Source: Planctomicrobium piriforme
Lineage (GTDB): Bacteria > Planctomycetota > Planctomycetia > Planctomycetales > Planctomycetaceae
NCBI GenBank assembly: GCA_945860955.1
Contig: CAMATH010000011.1
Span: 1 to 64,000, forward strand
Length of the DNA: 64,000 nucleotides
Direction of reading: 5' to 3'
Shown: positions 40,487 through 48,767 of the stretch, piece by piece
Layout of the letters: the number at the start of each line of letters is the position of its first letter
How positions within the stretch are numbered: position 1 is the first letter of the stretch
Made by a program: the position numbers and the translations under genes
The notes under the pieces: generated by a model
The model's input: only the letters and a program-made list of their open reading frames with translations
The model's database searches: none
Told to the model about the DNA's origin: nothing

Positions 40487-41050
40487 CTACGGTGCCGGTT
40501 TTTCGACGACGGGTTTTTCAATACGGCCCCACAAATGTCCACCAACCGCTCCGTGCTTCCACGTCCCGGCGTACCAGTCGTCGTGAATCAAGACTCGCGA
40601 CGAGAACGTCCCCAGACCGGGAATCGTCAACTCGTCCAGCGTGATCACCGGAGTGTCCCCCGCCCATTTCACAAGCAGTGGAATCACGATCGGAAACTCA
40701 TTTTTCCCAATTTGCCATTTCGCCGAGAAGAGCCACGCGTCCTCTTTCACTTTGGTGACCTTCGCGATCGCGTATTTCTCCATCACGGCGGACTTCTCTT
40801 CGGCCCCCTTCGTGACACTGTAGCTCCCCGCGAAGACACAACCAGACATTTTCTCAGCAAAACGCCGTTCCAGTTCCGCCTGATCGGGCTTGTCGGATTC
40901 CGCGGGCTTCGCACCGGGCTGCCCCCCCGGATCCTTCTTGCCAGCCGACTCGGCGGGTTTGTCTTCGGAGTGCGCCGTCGACGAAAGCCCTGCGAATGCG
41001 GGAATTGCGAGGGAAAGCGTTGCAAGGAACGATCGGCGATCAGCGGGCAT
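40487..41050 (-). CDS. exported protein of unknown function
   Basis: About 187 residues from the ATG at 41050. The N-terminus (PADRRSFLATLSLAIPAFAG) has an RR pair followed by a hydrophobic stretch and then STAHSE, a possible Tat-type or Sec signal peptide. A 35-residue charged linker rich in Pro, Lys and Asp follows. The mature domain has no family I can name; features include SGCVFAGSYSV, TKVKEDAWLFSAKWQIGKNEF and the C-terminal GTWKHGAVGGHLWGRIEK, a pattern seen in small planctomycete periplasmic proteins with possible beta structure. The frame is open to 41302 but runs through the 61-bp tandem repeat, so the longer form is rejected. It may be monocistronic. Confidence 0.65.
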   Translation of the reverse strand: MPADRRSFLATLSLAIPAFAGLSSTAHSEDKPAESAGKKDPGGQPGAKPAESDKPDQAELERRFAEKMSGCVFAGSYSVTKGAEEKSAVMEKYAIAKVTKVKEDAWLFSAKWQIGKNEFPIVIPLLVKWAGDTPVITLDELTIPGLGTFSSRVLIHDDWYAGTWKHGAVGGHLWGRIEKPVVEKPAP

Positions 41051-41108
41051 GAATCTCTCTCTGCGAAGCGGCACGGTCACCAACAGCGAACCCGAGTCGA
41101 ACTGCGTC

Positions 41109-41237
41109 GCGACGGATGCAGTTCCCCGACAAACATCAGCCGTCCGACAGGCGATGTGGGCCTGACGACGCGACGGATGCAATTCCCCGACAAACATCAG
41201 CCGTCCGACAGGCGATGTGGGCCTGACGACGCGACGG
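41109..41237. repeat. 61-bp tandem repeat, two copies plus the first bases of a third
   Basis: Units at 41109-41169 and 41170-41230 differ at one base, and 41231-41237 begins a third unit. Each unit can form a hairpin, because CATCAGCC pairs with GGCGATG across 8 nt. It lies upstream of the exported-protein gene, between it and csrA. No spacer or cas gene is present. The rest of 41051-41404 holds only the csrA leader. Confidence 0.75.
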
Positions 41238-41342
41238 TTCTCTAGATTCTTCCGGATTGAGGCGGCCGACGCAAGCCGCCCGGGAATTTGCGTCATCTTC
41301 ACTTTCTATTCTCGTTGAACGAGTAAACTTTTTGAGAACACC

Positions 41343-41400
41343 GACGGCGAGCTGCCGTCCAGAGTCTTCCCGGGACGGATCCCACACCCGAAACGGAGGG
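41343..41400 (+). promoter_or_regulatory. csrA leader with hairpins and GGA motifs
   Basis: GACGGC and GCCGTC form a 6-bp hairpin (41343-41359). GGGA-CGGA-TCCC (41372-41383) puts a GGA in a 4-nt loop, and a second GGA lies in the ribosome site GGAGGG (41395-41400). CsrA binds GGA in hairpin loops and near ribosome sites, so this leader could let CsrA repress its own translation. Confidence 0.5.
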
Positions 41401-41404
41401 CGTG

Positions 41405-41647
41405 ATGCTCGTTTTATCGCGAAAGTCGAATGAATCCGTCCAGATTGGCGAAGACATCGTCATCAAGATCCTCAACATCCGTCCGGGCAGGGTCCGAATC
41501 GGGATCGAGGCCCCGTTGGATGTTCGCATCCGACGCGAGGAAACGCTGTTCGATGTGGTCTTTCCTCCCGAACTTGAATTGACGTTGGAGGAATTTCCCA
41601 CTGCGAACGAAATGGAACAGACGTCCGTCCCCGCAACCGCCTGCTGA
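41405..41647 (+). CDS. csrA: carbon storage regulator CsrA
   Basis: An 80-residue RNA-binding regulator. It starts LVLSRKSNESVQIGEDIVIKI, followed by RVRIGIEAP and VRIRREE, the standard CsrA beta-barrel pattern with the RNA-binding Arg in VRIRREE, and then an extended acidic tail of about 35 residues. CsrA dimers bind GGA-containing RNA and block or stabilise translation. The ATG at 41405 is 4 nt after GGAGGG; the GTG at 41402 is too close. It stands alone, with no flagellar genes beside it. A strong hairpin with a GAAA loop lies 82 nt downstream. Confidence 0.92.
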   Translation: MLVLSRKSNESVQIGEDIVIKILNIRPGRVRIGIEAPLDVRIRREETLFDVVFPPELELTLEEFPTANEMEQTSVPATAC

Positions 41648-41729
41648 GAATGTGAAGAGTTCTTGAAGAGATTGGCCCGTCGATCCGCCGATAAGTGGTG
41701 TGTTGCTTTTCGGCTCAGACCCAGCGGCC

Positions 41730-41774
41730 GCGGCGACGTCGGAAACGACGTTCGCCGCTGCCGATAATTTTTGA
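41730..41774 (+). terminator. GAAA-loop hairpin, probable csrA terminator
   Basis: GCGGCGA-CGTCG pairs with CGACG-(T)-TCGCCGC around a GAAA tetraloop (41730-41758), followed by TGCCGATAATTTTT. There is a 12-bp stem with one bulge. A second perfect palindrome, AGCCCGC-TT-GCGGGCT, lies at 41777-41792. Both separate csrA from the convergent desulfurase gene. Confidence 0.6.
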
Positions 41775-41901
41775 ACAGCCCGCTTGCGGGCTAAATCGGG
41801 TGCAAACGCCGGCGAGCAGGGCAAGTCGGTGGTGCGTGCGTCAACGGGCCTGGCGGTTGAAATTGGGGGGATCCTAACCCCGAAGCGGGCCGTTGTGAAT
41901 T

Positions 41902-43515
41902 TTACCGCCGAATCGCCCGCAGCGCCGCCGCCATTCGGTCAACTTCTTCGCGGGTATTGTAGATCGACAGCGAGGGGCGGACTGTTGCATCGAGCCCGAA
42001 CCGACGCAATGAGGGCTGCGCACAGTGGTGACCGGCTCGCACCGCAATCCCCTCCAGATCGAGCAGTCTCCCCACCTCTTCGGGGCGCATTCCTGCCAGC
42101 ACGAATGACAAGACACCGACTTTTTCGCGCGCGGTTCCGATCAACCGCAACCCGTTCACACTCAGGAGTCGTTCCGTCGCGTAGCCGAGCAATTCGTGTT
42201 CATAAAGGGCGATGTTCGGCAGTCCCAGTCGATTCACATAATCCAGGGCGGCACCGAGTCCGACGGCATCGGCGATGTTGGGGGTTCCCGCTTCAAATCG
42301 CGCGGGCGGGTCGGCATAGGTTGTCTCTTCGAACGTGACGTGCCGAATCATGTTGCCGCCTCCCTGCCAGGGGGGCATGATCTCCTGCAATTCCGACTTG
42401 GCGAAAACGGCACCAATCCCCGTCGGGCCAAAAATCTTGTGTCCGGAAAAGACGAAGAAGTCAAAGTCATGTTCCCGCACATTCACCGGAACATGAGCGA
42501 CGGACTGGGCACCGTCGATCAGAACCCGCGCGCCGTAGCGCTTGGCCATCTGCGTCATCTCAACGACGGGGAGCAGTGTTCCCAGGCTGTTTGAGGCCTG
42601 AGTGAGTGCCACCAGTCGTGTTCGGGGACCAAGCAGCCGCTGGTATTCTTCCAGCAGTATCTCACCACGGTCATTCACTGGAATCACGCGCAGTACCGCC
42701 CCTTTTTCGCGGGCCACCATTTGCCAGGGAACGATGTTGGCGTGGTGTTCGAGTTGCGACAGTACGATTTCATCTCCCGGCTGCAAGAATTTGCGACCGT
42801 ACGTCTGAGCGATCAGGTTGATCCCTTCGGTTGTGCCACGCACGAAGATGATCTCCTCGACGGAGCCCGCCCCCACAAACTTCTGGACTTTCTGTCGGGC
42901 CTGTTCGTAGGCATCGGTGGCGCGGGCGGCGAGGGTGTGGGCTCCCCGGTGGATATTGGAATTGTCGGTGGTGTAGAACCGCGACAGCGCGTCAATCACG
43001 CTTTGCGGTTTTTGCGTGGTCGCCGCATTGTCAAACCAGGCGAGTGGCTTGCCATGGATCGACTGTTTCAGGATCGGAAAATCGCGGCGAATCGCCTGCA
43101 CATCAAACGGTCGCGCCGTTTCCGGAACTGAACCGCTGTTGGAAAGACGGGTCTGCAGAGGCGAGGTTGCGGGACGGTCGAGGCACGGCCCGCTATCGGA
43201 ATCCAGTTTCATCCCCTGGACCCGGCGGACGAACGCGCGCAGTCCGTCCTCCCCGGCACCCGGCGGCGTCGGCTCGGTGGGAAACGCAAACGGCGACGCG
43301 TTTCCGAATGGGGGAACGGAGTTCAAGGTTGGTGGGGGAAGATCGACCGATCCTTCCGCGGGTAAGAAATCGGCTGTGGAAGCCGGGACCGCCGCCGGCG
43401 GCACCAGGGATTGCACCGCCTCCCCCGGGACGGGGCCGGCCGCCGACGCGGCCAGCGCGTCTTCAAACAATCGGGCGGCCATCGCGGAGATTTGTTCCGC
43501 TGTGACATCTTGCAT
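41902..43515 (-). CDS. cysteine desulfurase with long N-terminal extension, encapsulin cargo
   Basis: A 537-residue PLP enzyme of the SufS type that takes sulfur from cysteine. The catalytic domain starts near residue 136 (FDVQAIRRDFPILK). It has NAATTQKP, SHR-type NIHRGAH, the PLP lysine Lys360 in FSGHKIFGPTG and the catalytic Cys498 in RAGHHCAQPSL. The first 135 residues are not enzyme: an N-terminal helix (TAEQISAMAARLFEDAL), a long Pro/Ala-rich linker and a second conserved-looking patch GLRAFVRRVQGMKL. In family 2 encapsulin systems such an extension loads the desulfurase into the shell, and here two shell genes precede it in the operon. It is the last gene, 48 nt after the second shell gene. 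Loading is inferred, the enzyme class is clear. Confidence 0.9.
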   Translation of the reverse strand: MQDVTAEQISAMAARLFEDALAASAAGPVPGEAVQSLVPPAAVPASTADFLPAEGSVDLPPPTLNSVPPFGNASPFAFPTEPTPPGAGEDGLRAFVRRVQGMKLDSDSGPCLDRPATSPLQTRLSNSGSVPETARPFDVQAIRRDFPILKQSIHGKPLAWFDNAATTQKPQSVIDALSRFYTTDNSNIHRGAHTLAARATDAYEQARQKVQKFVGAGSVEEIIFVRGTTEGINLIAQTYGRKFLQPGDEIVLSQLEHHANIVPWQMVAREKGAVLRVIPVNDRGEILLEEYQRLLGPRTRLVALTQASNSLGTLLPVVEMTQMAKRYGARVLIDGAQSVAHVPVNVREHDFDFFVFSGHKIFGPTGIGAVFAKSELQEIMPPWQGGGNMIRHVTFEETTYADPPARFEAGTPNIADAVGLGAALDYVNRLGLPNIALYEHELLGYATERLLSVNGLRLIGTAREKVGVLSFVLAGMRPEEVGRLLDLEGIAVRAGHHCAQPSLRRFGLDATVRPSLSIYNTREEVDRMAAALRAIRR

Positions 43516-43563
43516 GGGAGTACCTCGTCTGGGAGATCGCGAGTGAGCGAAACGGGCGGAGAA

Positions 43564-45003
43564 CTACTTGAGTTTCGCGCGGCGGTTTTCGTAATCGTGG
43601 TAGTAACCCACCTCGACGTTTTCCAGAACGCCCAATGCGTCGTCGGTGAGGACGGCGGCACTGAAGTACAGCGTCAACAGATACGATGCCACTCCCAGAC
43701 TGTCCAGTCCCATCAGCCGCGCCGACAGACTCGGCATGATCTCGCCGGGGATGCCCGTCTGGTGCAGTCCCACGACCCCTTGGTCGGCTTCGCCCACGCG
43801 AAACAGCAGGATGTTCGTGGTTCCCAGCCACTGGTTGGAATGGTACCGGCTCTTGATTTCAAGTTTGTCACAGGGAATGAGTGGCACTCCACGCCACAGG
43901 ATTACCGGTGTTCCAAACAACGTTGTGGTGACCGGCGGAACTCCGCGCCACGTGCATTCCCGTTCAAACGCGGCGATCGCCTTCGGATGCGCGAGGAAAA
44001 ACGCCGGTTTTTTCCAGACCAGTGCCAGCAATTCATCCAGGTCATCGGGGGTCGGTGCACCGTATCGCGTGCTGATTCGCATCGCCGGGTCGACCGAATG
44101 CAGCAGGCCGAACCGGTTGCTGTTGATCAGCTCCCATTCCTGCCGCTCCTTGATTCCCTCGACGGTCAGCCGCATCTGCTCTTCGAGCTGATTGTACGGA
44201 CCGTTGTAAAGGTCGGAGACACGCGTATGAACGCGGACAACCGTTTGCACCGCCGACAGTGAGTACTCTCGCGGTGTGGCGGAATAGTCAACAAACGTCT
44301 CGGGGATTTCGACATTTTCCGCGAAGCCCGAGACGAGGTCGATATTCCGTTCGCCGTAGCGATTGACCGTCGAACGCAACTCGAGATGTTCGTCGATCGC
44401 CTTTTGAAATTCGCTCGCGATCGTCGGGAGTTCTTTCAGGATGAGATCGAGATCCTTGCGAGACAACGTCACCAGAATGCAAGGTTTGATCGTGCGAATC
44501 GTCACATCAGATGGTTTGGCGCTGATCAAGTCGGTTTCGCCAAAAAACTCACCTTCGGTCAGCAGCGCGATTCTCAGATCGCTGCCGTGGACCCCTTTGC
44601 TGAGCACCTCAATCTGACCCTGCGCGATGATGAAGAACTTGCTGCGGTCCTCCCCTTCGACGAGCAGATTGTTTCCCAACGAGACTTCTTCGGTCTTGAA
44701 CCGACTGGCCATCCGCTGCACGATGGCGTCCGGCAGCTTTGAGAACAACGGCACACTGCGGAGGGATTCTGGCGGGAAGGCCGCCGAGCCTCCGGTCAAG
44801 TCGATCGAAATCCGTTCCGCCTTTGACAATTCGACTTTCGTCCGGTTGACGCGGTAGGTTCCGCCATCGACCTGCACCCACGGCAGCAGGCTGAGCAGCC
44901 ACCGGGGAGTGATCGACATCATCTTGGGAGATGTCTTGGTGGTGTTCGCCAGGTTTCTGGCGACCGCGGTGGTCACGCTGCGTTGCAACAAGCTGTCCGA
45001 CAT
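43564..45003 (-). CDS. family 2 encapsulin shell protein with cNMP-binding-like insert, copy A
   Basis: A 479-residue HK97-fold shell protein of the SrpI type. The N-arm and first part ([20 protein letters not shown], then [15 protein letters not shown]) and the second part ([63 protein letters not shown]) match that family. Between them, about residues 81-205, sits a cyclic-nucleotide-binding-type domain with [14 protein letters not shown] and FFGETDL. Many proteins build a closed capsule in the cytoplasm around cargo. In the phosphate cassette, where an Arg normally follows Pro, this copy has PSDV, so ordinary cAMP binding is doubtful. It lies 102 nt after copy B and 48 nt before the desulfurase gene. 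Confidence 0.9.
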   Translation of the reverse strand: MSDSLLQRSVTTAVARNLANTTKTSPKMMSITPRWLLSLLPWVQVDGGTYRVNRTKVELSKAERISIDLTGGSAAFPPESLRSVPLFSKLPDAIVQRMASRFKTEEVSLGNNLLVEGEDRSKFFIIAQGQIEVLSKGVHGSDLRIALLTEGEFFGETDLISAKPSDVTIRTIKPCILVTLSRKDLDLILKELPTIASEFQKAIDEHLELRSTVNRYGERNIDLVSGFAENVEIPETFVDYSATPREYSLSAVQTVVRVHTRVSDLYNGPYNQLEEQMRLTVEGIKERQEWELINSNRFGLLHSVDPAMRISTRYGAPTPDDLDELLALVWKKPAFFLAHPKAIAAFERECTWRGVPPVTTTLFGTPVILWRGVPLIPCDKLEIKSRYHSNQWLGTTNILLFRVGEADQGVVGLHQTGIPGEIMPSLSARLMGLDSLGVASYLLTLYFSAAVLTDDALGVLENVEVGYYHDYENRRAKLK

Positions 45004-45105
45004 GGTTTACCTTTCAGGGTCTCTTGGATTCCGTTCCTGAGTGATCGCTCGGAATGGACTGGATTGGTGGGAGGCAATAGTCAAGCCGCGTGGTCGTTTG
45101 GGAGA

Positions 45106-46563
45106 TTAAATTCCCAAACCCTGCTCAAATCCCTTGTGTCCCCGGCTTTCGTAGTTGTGGTAGAAACCCACTTCCACGTTTTCGAGAACGCCCAGCGCGT
45201 CGTCGGTGAGGACGGCGCAACTGAAATACAGCGTCAGCAGGTACGACGCGACACCCAGGCTGTCGACTCCCATCAGGCGGGCCGACAGACTGGGCATGAT
45301 TTCGCCGGGAATTCCCGATTGGTGCAGCCCGACGACCCCTTGATCCGCCTCCCCCACCCGCAGCAGCAGGATACTGGTCGTTCCCAGCCATCGGTTCGAG
45401 TCAAAGCGGCTGGCAATTTCGAGCTTGTCGCACGGAATCAACGGGACACCGCGCCAAGTGATCACCGGGGTACCAAACAGCACGGTGGTGACTGGCGGAA
45501 CGCCGCGCCACGTGCATTCCCGCTCAATAGCGGCAATCGCCTTCGGATGGGCCAGAAAGAACGCGGGCTTTTTCCACACCATCGCCAGCAGTTCATCCAA
45601 GTCATCGGGAGTGGGGGCACCGTACCGCGTGCTGATCCGCATCGCCGGGTCGACCGAATGCAACAGCCCGAATTTGCTGCTGTTGATCAGTTCCCATTCC
45701 TGCCGTTCCTTGATCCCTTCGACAGTCAACCGCATCTGCTCTTCAAGCTGATTGAACGGGCCGTTATACAGGTCGGAAACGCGCGTGTGGACACGGACGA
45801 CTGTCTGCACCGACGACAACGAGTATTCGCGTGGAGTCGGGCTGTAATCGACAAACGTCTCCGGGATCTCGACGTTCTCGGCGAAGCCCGATACCAGGTC
45901 GATATTCCTTTCGCCGTAGCGGTTGACGGTGGATCGCAGCTCCAGATGGTCATCGATGGCGTTCTGAAATTCACTGGCGAAATTCGGCAACTCCTGCAGA
46001 ACCAAGTCGAGATCTTTGCGGGAGACCGTCAGGAACACGCAGGGGGTGATCGTGCGGACCTTGACATCAGAGGGCTTGCCCGAGACCAGATCCCGCTCGC
46101 CAAAGAATTCGCCCTCGGTGAGCAGCGCGATTCGCAAATCGCTGCCGTGGGCGCCCTTACTGAGAACCTCAACCTGGCCCTGCGCGATGATGAAGAACTT
46201 GGTGCGATCCTCCCCCTCGACCAGCAGGTTGTTACCCAAACTGATTTCTTCGATTTTGAACCGGTTCGCCATCCGCTTCACGATCGCGTCGGGAAGCTTG
46301 GAGAACAGGGGAACGCTGCGGAGCGCTTCGGGAGGGAACGCCGGCGCACCCGCTGTGAGGTCCACGTCGATCCGTTCCGCCTTGGACAATTCGACCTTGG
46401 TGCGATTGACGCGGTAGGTTCCCCCTTCCACCTGGACCCACGGCAACATGCCCAGGAGCCATCGCGGAGTGATCGACATCATCTTGGGTGATGTCTTGGT
46501 GGTGTTCGCCAGATTTCTGGCGACCGCGGTGGTCACGCTGCGTTGCAACAGGTAGTCGGACAT
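45106..46563 (-). CDS. family 2 encapsulin shell protein with cNMP-binding-like insert, copy B
   Basis: A 485-residue paralogue of copy A, about 87% identical by eye over the whole length, with the same domain order: N-arm, cNMP-like insert (about residues 81-205), HK97 shell. Differences cluster in the insert and the extreme C-terminus, which here ends EQGLGI and is longer. The cassette again reads KPSDV with no Arg. Two near-identical shell genes in tandem suggest a mixed two-protein capsule, or two alternative shells for one cargo. It follows the sulfate-binding lipoprotein gene by 81 nt. The long plus-strand frame across it is a shadow. Confidence 0.9.
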   Translation of the reverse strand: MSDYLLQRSVTTAVARNLANTTKTSPKMMSITPRWLLGMLPWVQVEGGTYRVNRTKVELSKAERIDVDLTAGAPAFPPEALRSVPLFSKLPDAIVKRMANRFKIEEISLGNNLLVEGEDRTKFFIIAQGQVEVLSKGAHGSDLRIALLTEGEFFGERDLVSGKPSDVKVRTITPCVFLTVSRKDLDLVLQELPNFASEFQNAIDDHLELRSTVNRYGERNIDLVSGFAENVEIPETFVDYSPTPREYSLSSVQTVVRVHTRVSDLYNGPFNQLEEQMRLTVEGIKERQEWELINSSKFGLLHSVDPAMRISTRYGAPTPDDLDELLAMVWKKPAFFLAHPKAIAAIERECTWRGVPPVTTVLFGTPVITWRGVPLIPCDKLEIASRFDSNRWLGTTSILLLRVGEADQGVVGLHQSGIPGEIMPSLSARLMGVDSLGVASYLLTLYFSCAVLTDDALGVLENVEVGFYHNYESRGHKGFEQGLGI

Positions 46564-46644
46564 GATTTCGCTGACTTCTGAGACGATGTTCTCTGGACAG
46601 GCAACAGGAAATGTGGCTTGGTCGCGTCGGTGTCGACGGGACGG

Positions 46645-47682
46645 TTATGACGCCGGTTTCTGGTCGAAGATTCGGTCGAACACCGCACCATCGCCAAAGA
46701 ACTTTTCGAATGCATCGCCCCAATCCTTGGCGATCGCGGTGACCGGAAACAGCTCGATCTCGGGGAAATCGGCGATGTGCTTTCGCCTCACCTCGGGATC
46801 GGTCGGGCGGTAGTGGCGCTGGGCGATGATTTCCTGCGCTTCCGGCCCATAGAGAAACCGCAAGTACGCTTCGGCCACCATGTCGGTCTGTTTGCGTTGA
46901 ACCACCGCGTCGACCACCGCGACTGTCGGCTCCGCCTGAATGCTGATCGGAGGGTAGACTATTTCCAAATCGCCTTTGGACTCGGCGACCTCCAGGTGGG
47001 CCTCGTTCTCCCAGGTGAGGTGTACATCGCCGATGTTCTTTTGGGAGAATGTGATTGTCGCGGCCCGCGCGCCGGAATCGAGAACCGGCACTTGCTTGTA
47101 GAGCTGGGTGACAAACGCTTCGGCTTCGTTCAAACTGCCGCCGCGAAGTGTCACCGACCCCCAGGCGGCGAGAAAATTCAGCTTCGCGCCACCGCCGGTT
47201 TTCGGATTGGGGGTGATAATCTCGACTCCGTGACGAATGAGGTCGGGCCAGTCGCGAATCGCTTTCGGGTTTCCGTTGCGAACGACGAAAACCACGGTGG
47301 ACGTGTAGGGGAGTGAATGATTGGGCAGGCGATCTTCCCAACCGTCGGCGATCAGCCCCTTTTTTCGCAGCAGGTCGACATCCGACCAAAGCGCGAGTGT
47401 GACGACATCTGCTTCCAAACCGTCGACCACGGCCCGCGCCTGGCTCGAAGAACCACCGTGTGACTGTCGAATGGTGACTTTGACACCGGTGGCCCGTTCG
47501 TGGCTGGCGGATAACGCGGCGTTCAGGTCGTGGTAAAGTTCGCGGGTCGGGTCATACGAGACATTGAGGATCTCGACCGACTTTGACGAGTCGGGAGTCG
47601 ACTTCTGGCATCCAGGCGTAAGGCAGAAACACGCCAGAAGGGCCAGGACTCCATTGGAAAACCGGGAGCGCGCTATAGACAT
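46645..47682 (-). CDS. sbp: sulfate/thiosulfate-binding lipoprotein
   Basis: A 345-residue periplasmic solute-binding protein of the Sbp/CysP family. A lipoprotein signal peptide ends in LTPGC (lipid-modified Cys25). The family pattern follows: LNVSYDPTRELY, then VTIRQSHGGSSSQARAVVDGL, DVVTLALWSDVD, and LTWENEAHLE. These residues bind the sulfate ion. Its usual partners (CysT, CysW, CysA) are not in the window, so either a distant transporter is used or it serves as a sensor or buffer. It sits 8 nt after cysK and upstream of the shell genes, tying sulfate capture to the encapsulin operon. Confidence 0.88.
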   Translation of the reverse strand: MSIARSRFSNGVLALLACFCLTPGCQKSTPDSSKSVEILNVSYDPTRELYHDLNAALSASHERATGVKVTIRQSHGGSSSQARAVVDGLEADVVTLALWSDVDLLRKKGLIADGWEDRLPNHSLPYTSTVVFVVRNGNPKAIRDWPDLIRHGVEIITPNPKTGGGAKLNFLAAWGSVTLRGGSLNEAEAFVTQLYKQVPVLDSGARAATITFSQKNIGDVHLTWENEAHLEVAESKGDLEIVYPPISIQAEPTVAVVDAVVQRKQTDMVAEAYLRFLYGPEAQEIIAQRHYRPTDPEVRRKHIADFPEIELFPVTAIAKDWGDAFEKFFGDGAVFDRIFDQKPAS

Positions 47683-47690
47683 TCTGGACG

Positions 47691-48614
47691 TCAGCCCTGG
47701 AAAAGAACTGTGGACAGATAGCGTTCGCCGCTGTCGGGAAGCACCGTCACGATGGTCTTACCGGCGGCTTCGGGGCGCGCCGCGACGCGGAGCGCGGCGG
47801 CCATCGCCGCTCCGCAACTGATGCCACAAGTGATTCCCTCCAGTTTCGCGAGTTGCCTGGCGGTCTCAATCGATTCGTCGTCCGTCACTTGCAACACTTC
47901 ATCAATGATGCTGCGATCGAGAATCTCGGGAATGAAGCCGGCACCGATCCCCTGGATCTTGTGTCGGCCCGCTGTCCCGCCAGACAGAACCGGGCTCGCC
48001 GCCGGCTCAACGGCAATCGACACGATCGGCAGTTTCCGTTCGTGCTTGAGATAGCGCGAGACCCCGGTGATTGTTCCCCCCGTGCCCACACCGGAAACAA
48101 AGTAGTCGACCTTTTCGTCGGTGTCGGCAAAGATCTCGGGACCGGTTGTTTTGAAATGAATCGCAGGATTGGCGGGGTTCTTAAATTGCTGCGGCATGAA
48201 CCAGCCATGTTCTTTGGACAGTTCTTCAGCGCGTGCGACAGCGCCCCGCATGCCGTCAGCGGCGGGGGTCAGAACCAGGCTGGCTCCGAACGCGCTCAAC
48301 ATGGCGCGACGTTCGAGCGACATGGTTTCAGGCATCGTGAGAGTCAATGGGTAGCCCCTGGCGGCGCACACAAACGCCAGTGCGATTCCCGTGTTGCCAC
48401 TGGTCGGTTCGACAATGTGCGTTCCGGGACCGATTTTGCCCTTCTCTTCCGCGTCCCAGATCATGGCGGCACCAATCCGGCACTTGACGCTGTACGCGGG
48501 ATTCCGTCCCTCAATCTTGGCGAGCACCCGACCGGGAAGGCCCTGCGCCAAGCGATTGATCTGGACCAGCGGGGTCCGGCCAATGGACTCGGAGTTGTCT
48601 TTGAAGATTGGCAT
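47691..48614 (-). CDS. cysK: cysteine synthase (O-acetylserine sulfhydrylase)
   Basis: A 307-residue PLP enzyme that makes cysteine from O-acetylserine and sulfide. PLP lysine Lys44 lies in [11 protein letters not shown] (most relatives have SVKDRI), then the Ser/Thr-rich substrate loop [13 protein letters not shown], the PLP-phosphate loop [15 protein letters not shown] and [12 protein letters not shown]. The ATG at 48614 is chosen; a frame to 48719 adds a leader unlike the family. It is the first gene of the encapsulin operon and could supply the cysteine consumed by the desulfurase, or form a sulfur cycle with it. A candidate promoter lies about 75 nt upstream. Confidence 0.9.
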   Translation of the reverse strand: MPIFKDNSESIGRTPLVQINRLAQGLPGRVLAKIEGRNPAYSVKCRIGAAMIWDAEEKGKIGPGTHIVEPTSGNTGIALAFVCAARGYPLTLTMPETMSLERRAMLSAFGASLVLTPAADGMRGAVARAEELSKEHGWFMPQQFKNPANPAIHFKTTGPEIFADTDEKVDYFVSGVGTGGTITGVSRYLKHERKLPIVSIAVEPAASPVLSGGTAGRHKIQGIGAGFIPEILDRSIIDEVLQVTDDESIETARQLAKLEGITCGISCGAAMAAALRVAARPEAAGKTIVTVLPDSGERYLSTVLFQG

Positions 48615-48688
48615 GAATGTGGTTGACCGGACGAGGAGAGGACGCCAGAAAGGGATTTGGGCTCGGAAATAACGCCTACTGGATGGGT

Positions 48689-48719
48689 GATATATGCGAG
48701 CCGAGTATCGTCCTGTCAA
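48689..48719 (-). promoter_or_regulatory. candidate promoter of the encapsulin operon
   Basis: On the minus strand a perfect TTGACA (48719-48714) is followed after 19 nt by TATATC (48694-48689), about 75 nt before the cysK ATG. The spacing is one or two bases long for a standard promoter, so this is tentative. Confidence 0.4.
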
Positions 48720-48767
48720 CCATCACGTGTTCCAAGTCGACAACAGGATCAAACGCACCACGCCGGG

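Noticed and set aside
41109-41237. Possible CRISPR array
   Set aside because: Only two full units in direct contact, with no spacers and no cas genes.
41051-41302. Longer form of the exported protein through the tandem repeat
   Set aside because: The added residues are translation of the 61-bp repeat and would bury the signal peptide.
44983-46491. Plus-strand open frame of 502 codons across shell gene B
   Set aside because: Antisense to a well-supported encapsulin gene; its sequence has no family-like features and a near copy lies antisense to shell A (43411-44262), as expected for a shadow.
46232-47389. Minus-strand open frame of 385 codons overlapping the sulfate-binding and shell B genes
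   Set aside because: It lies in another frame of the same strand across two clear genes and shows no domain.
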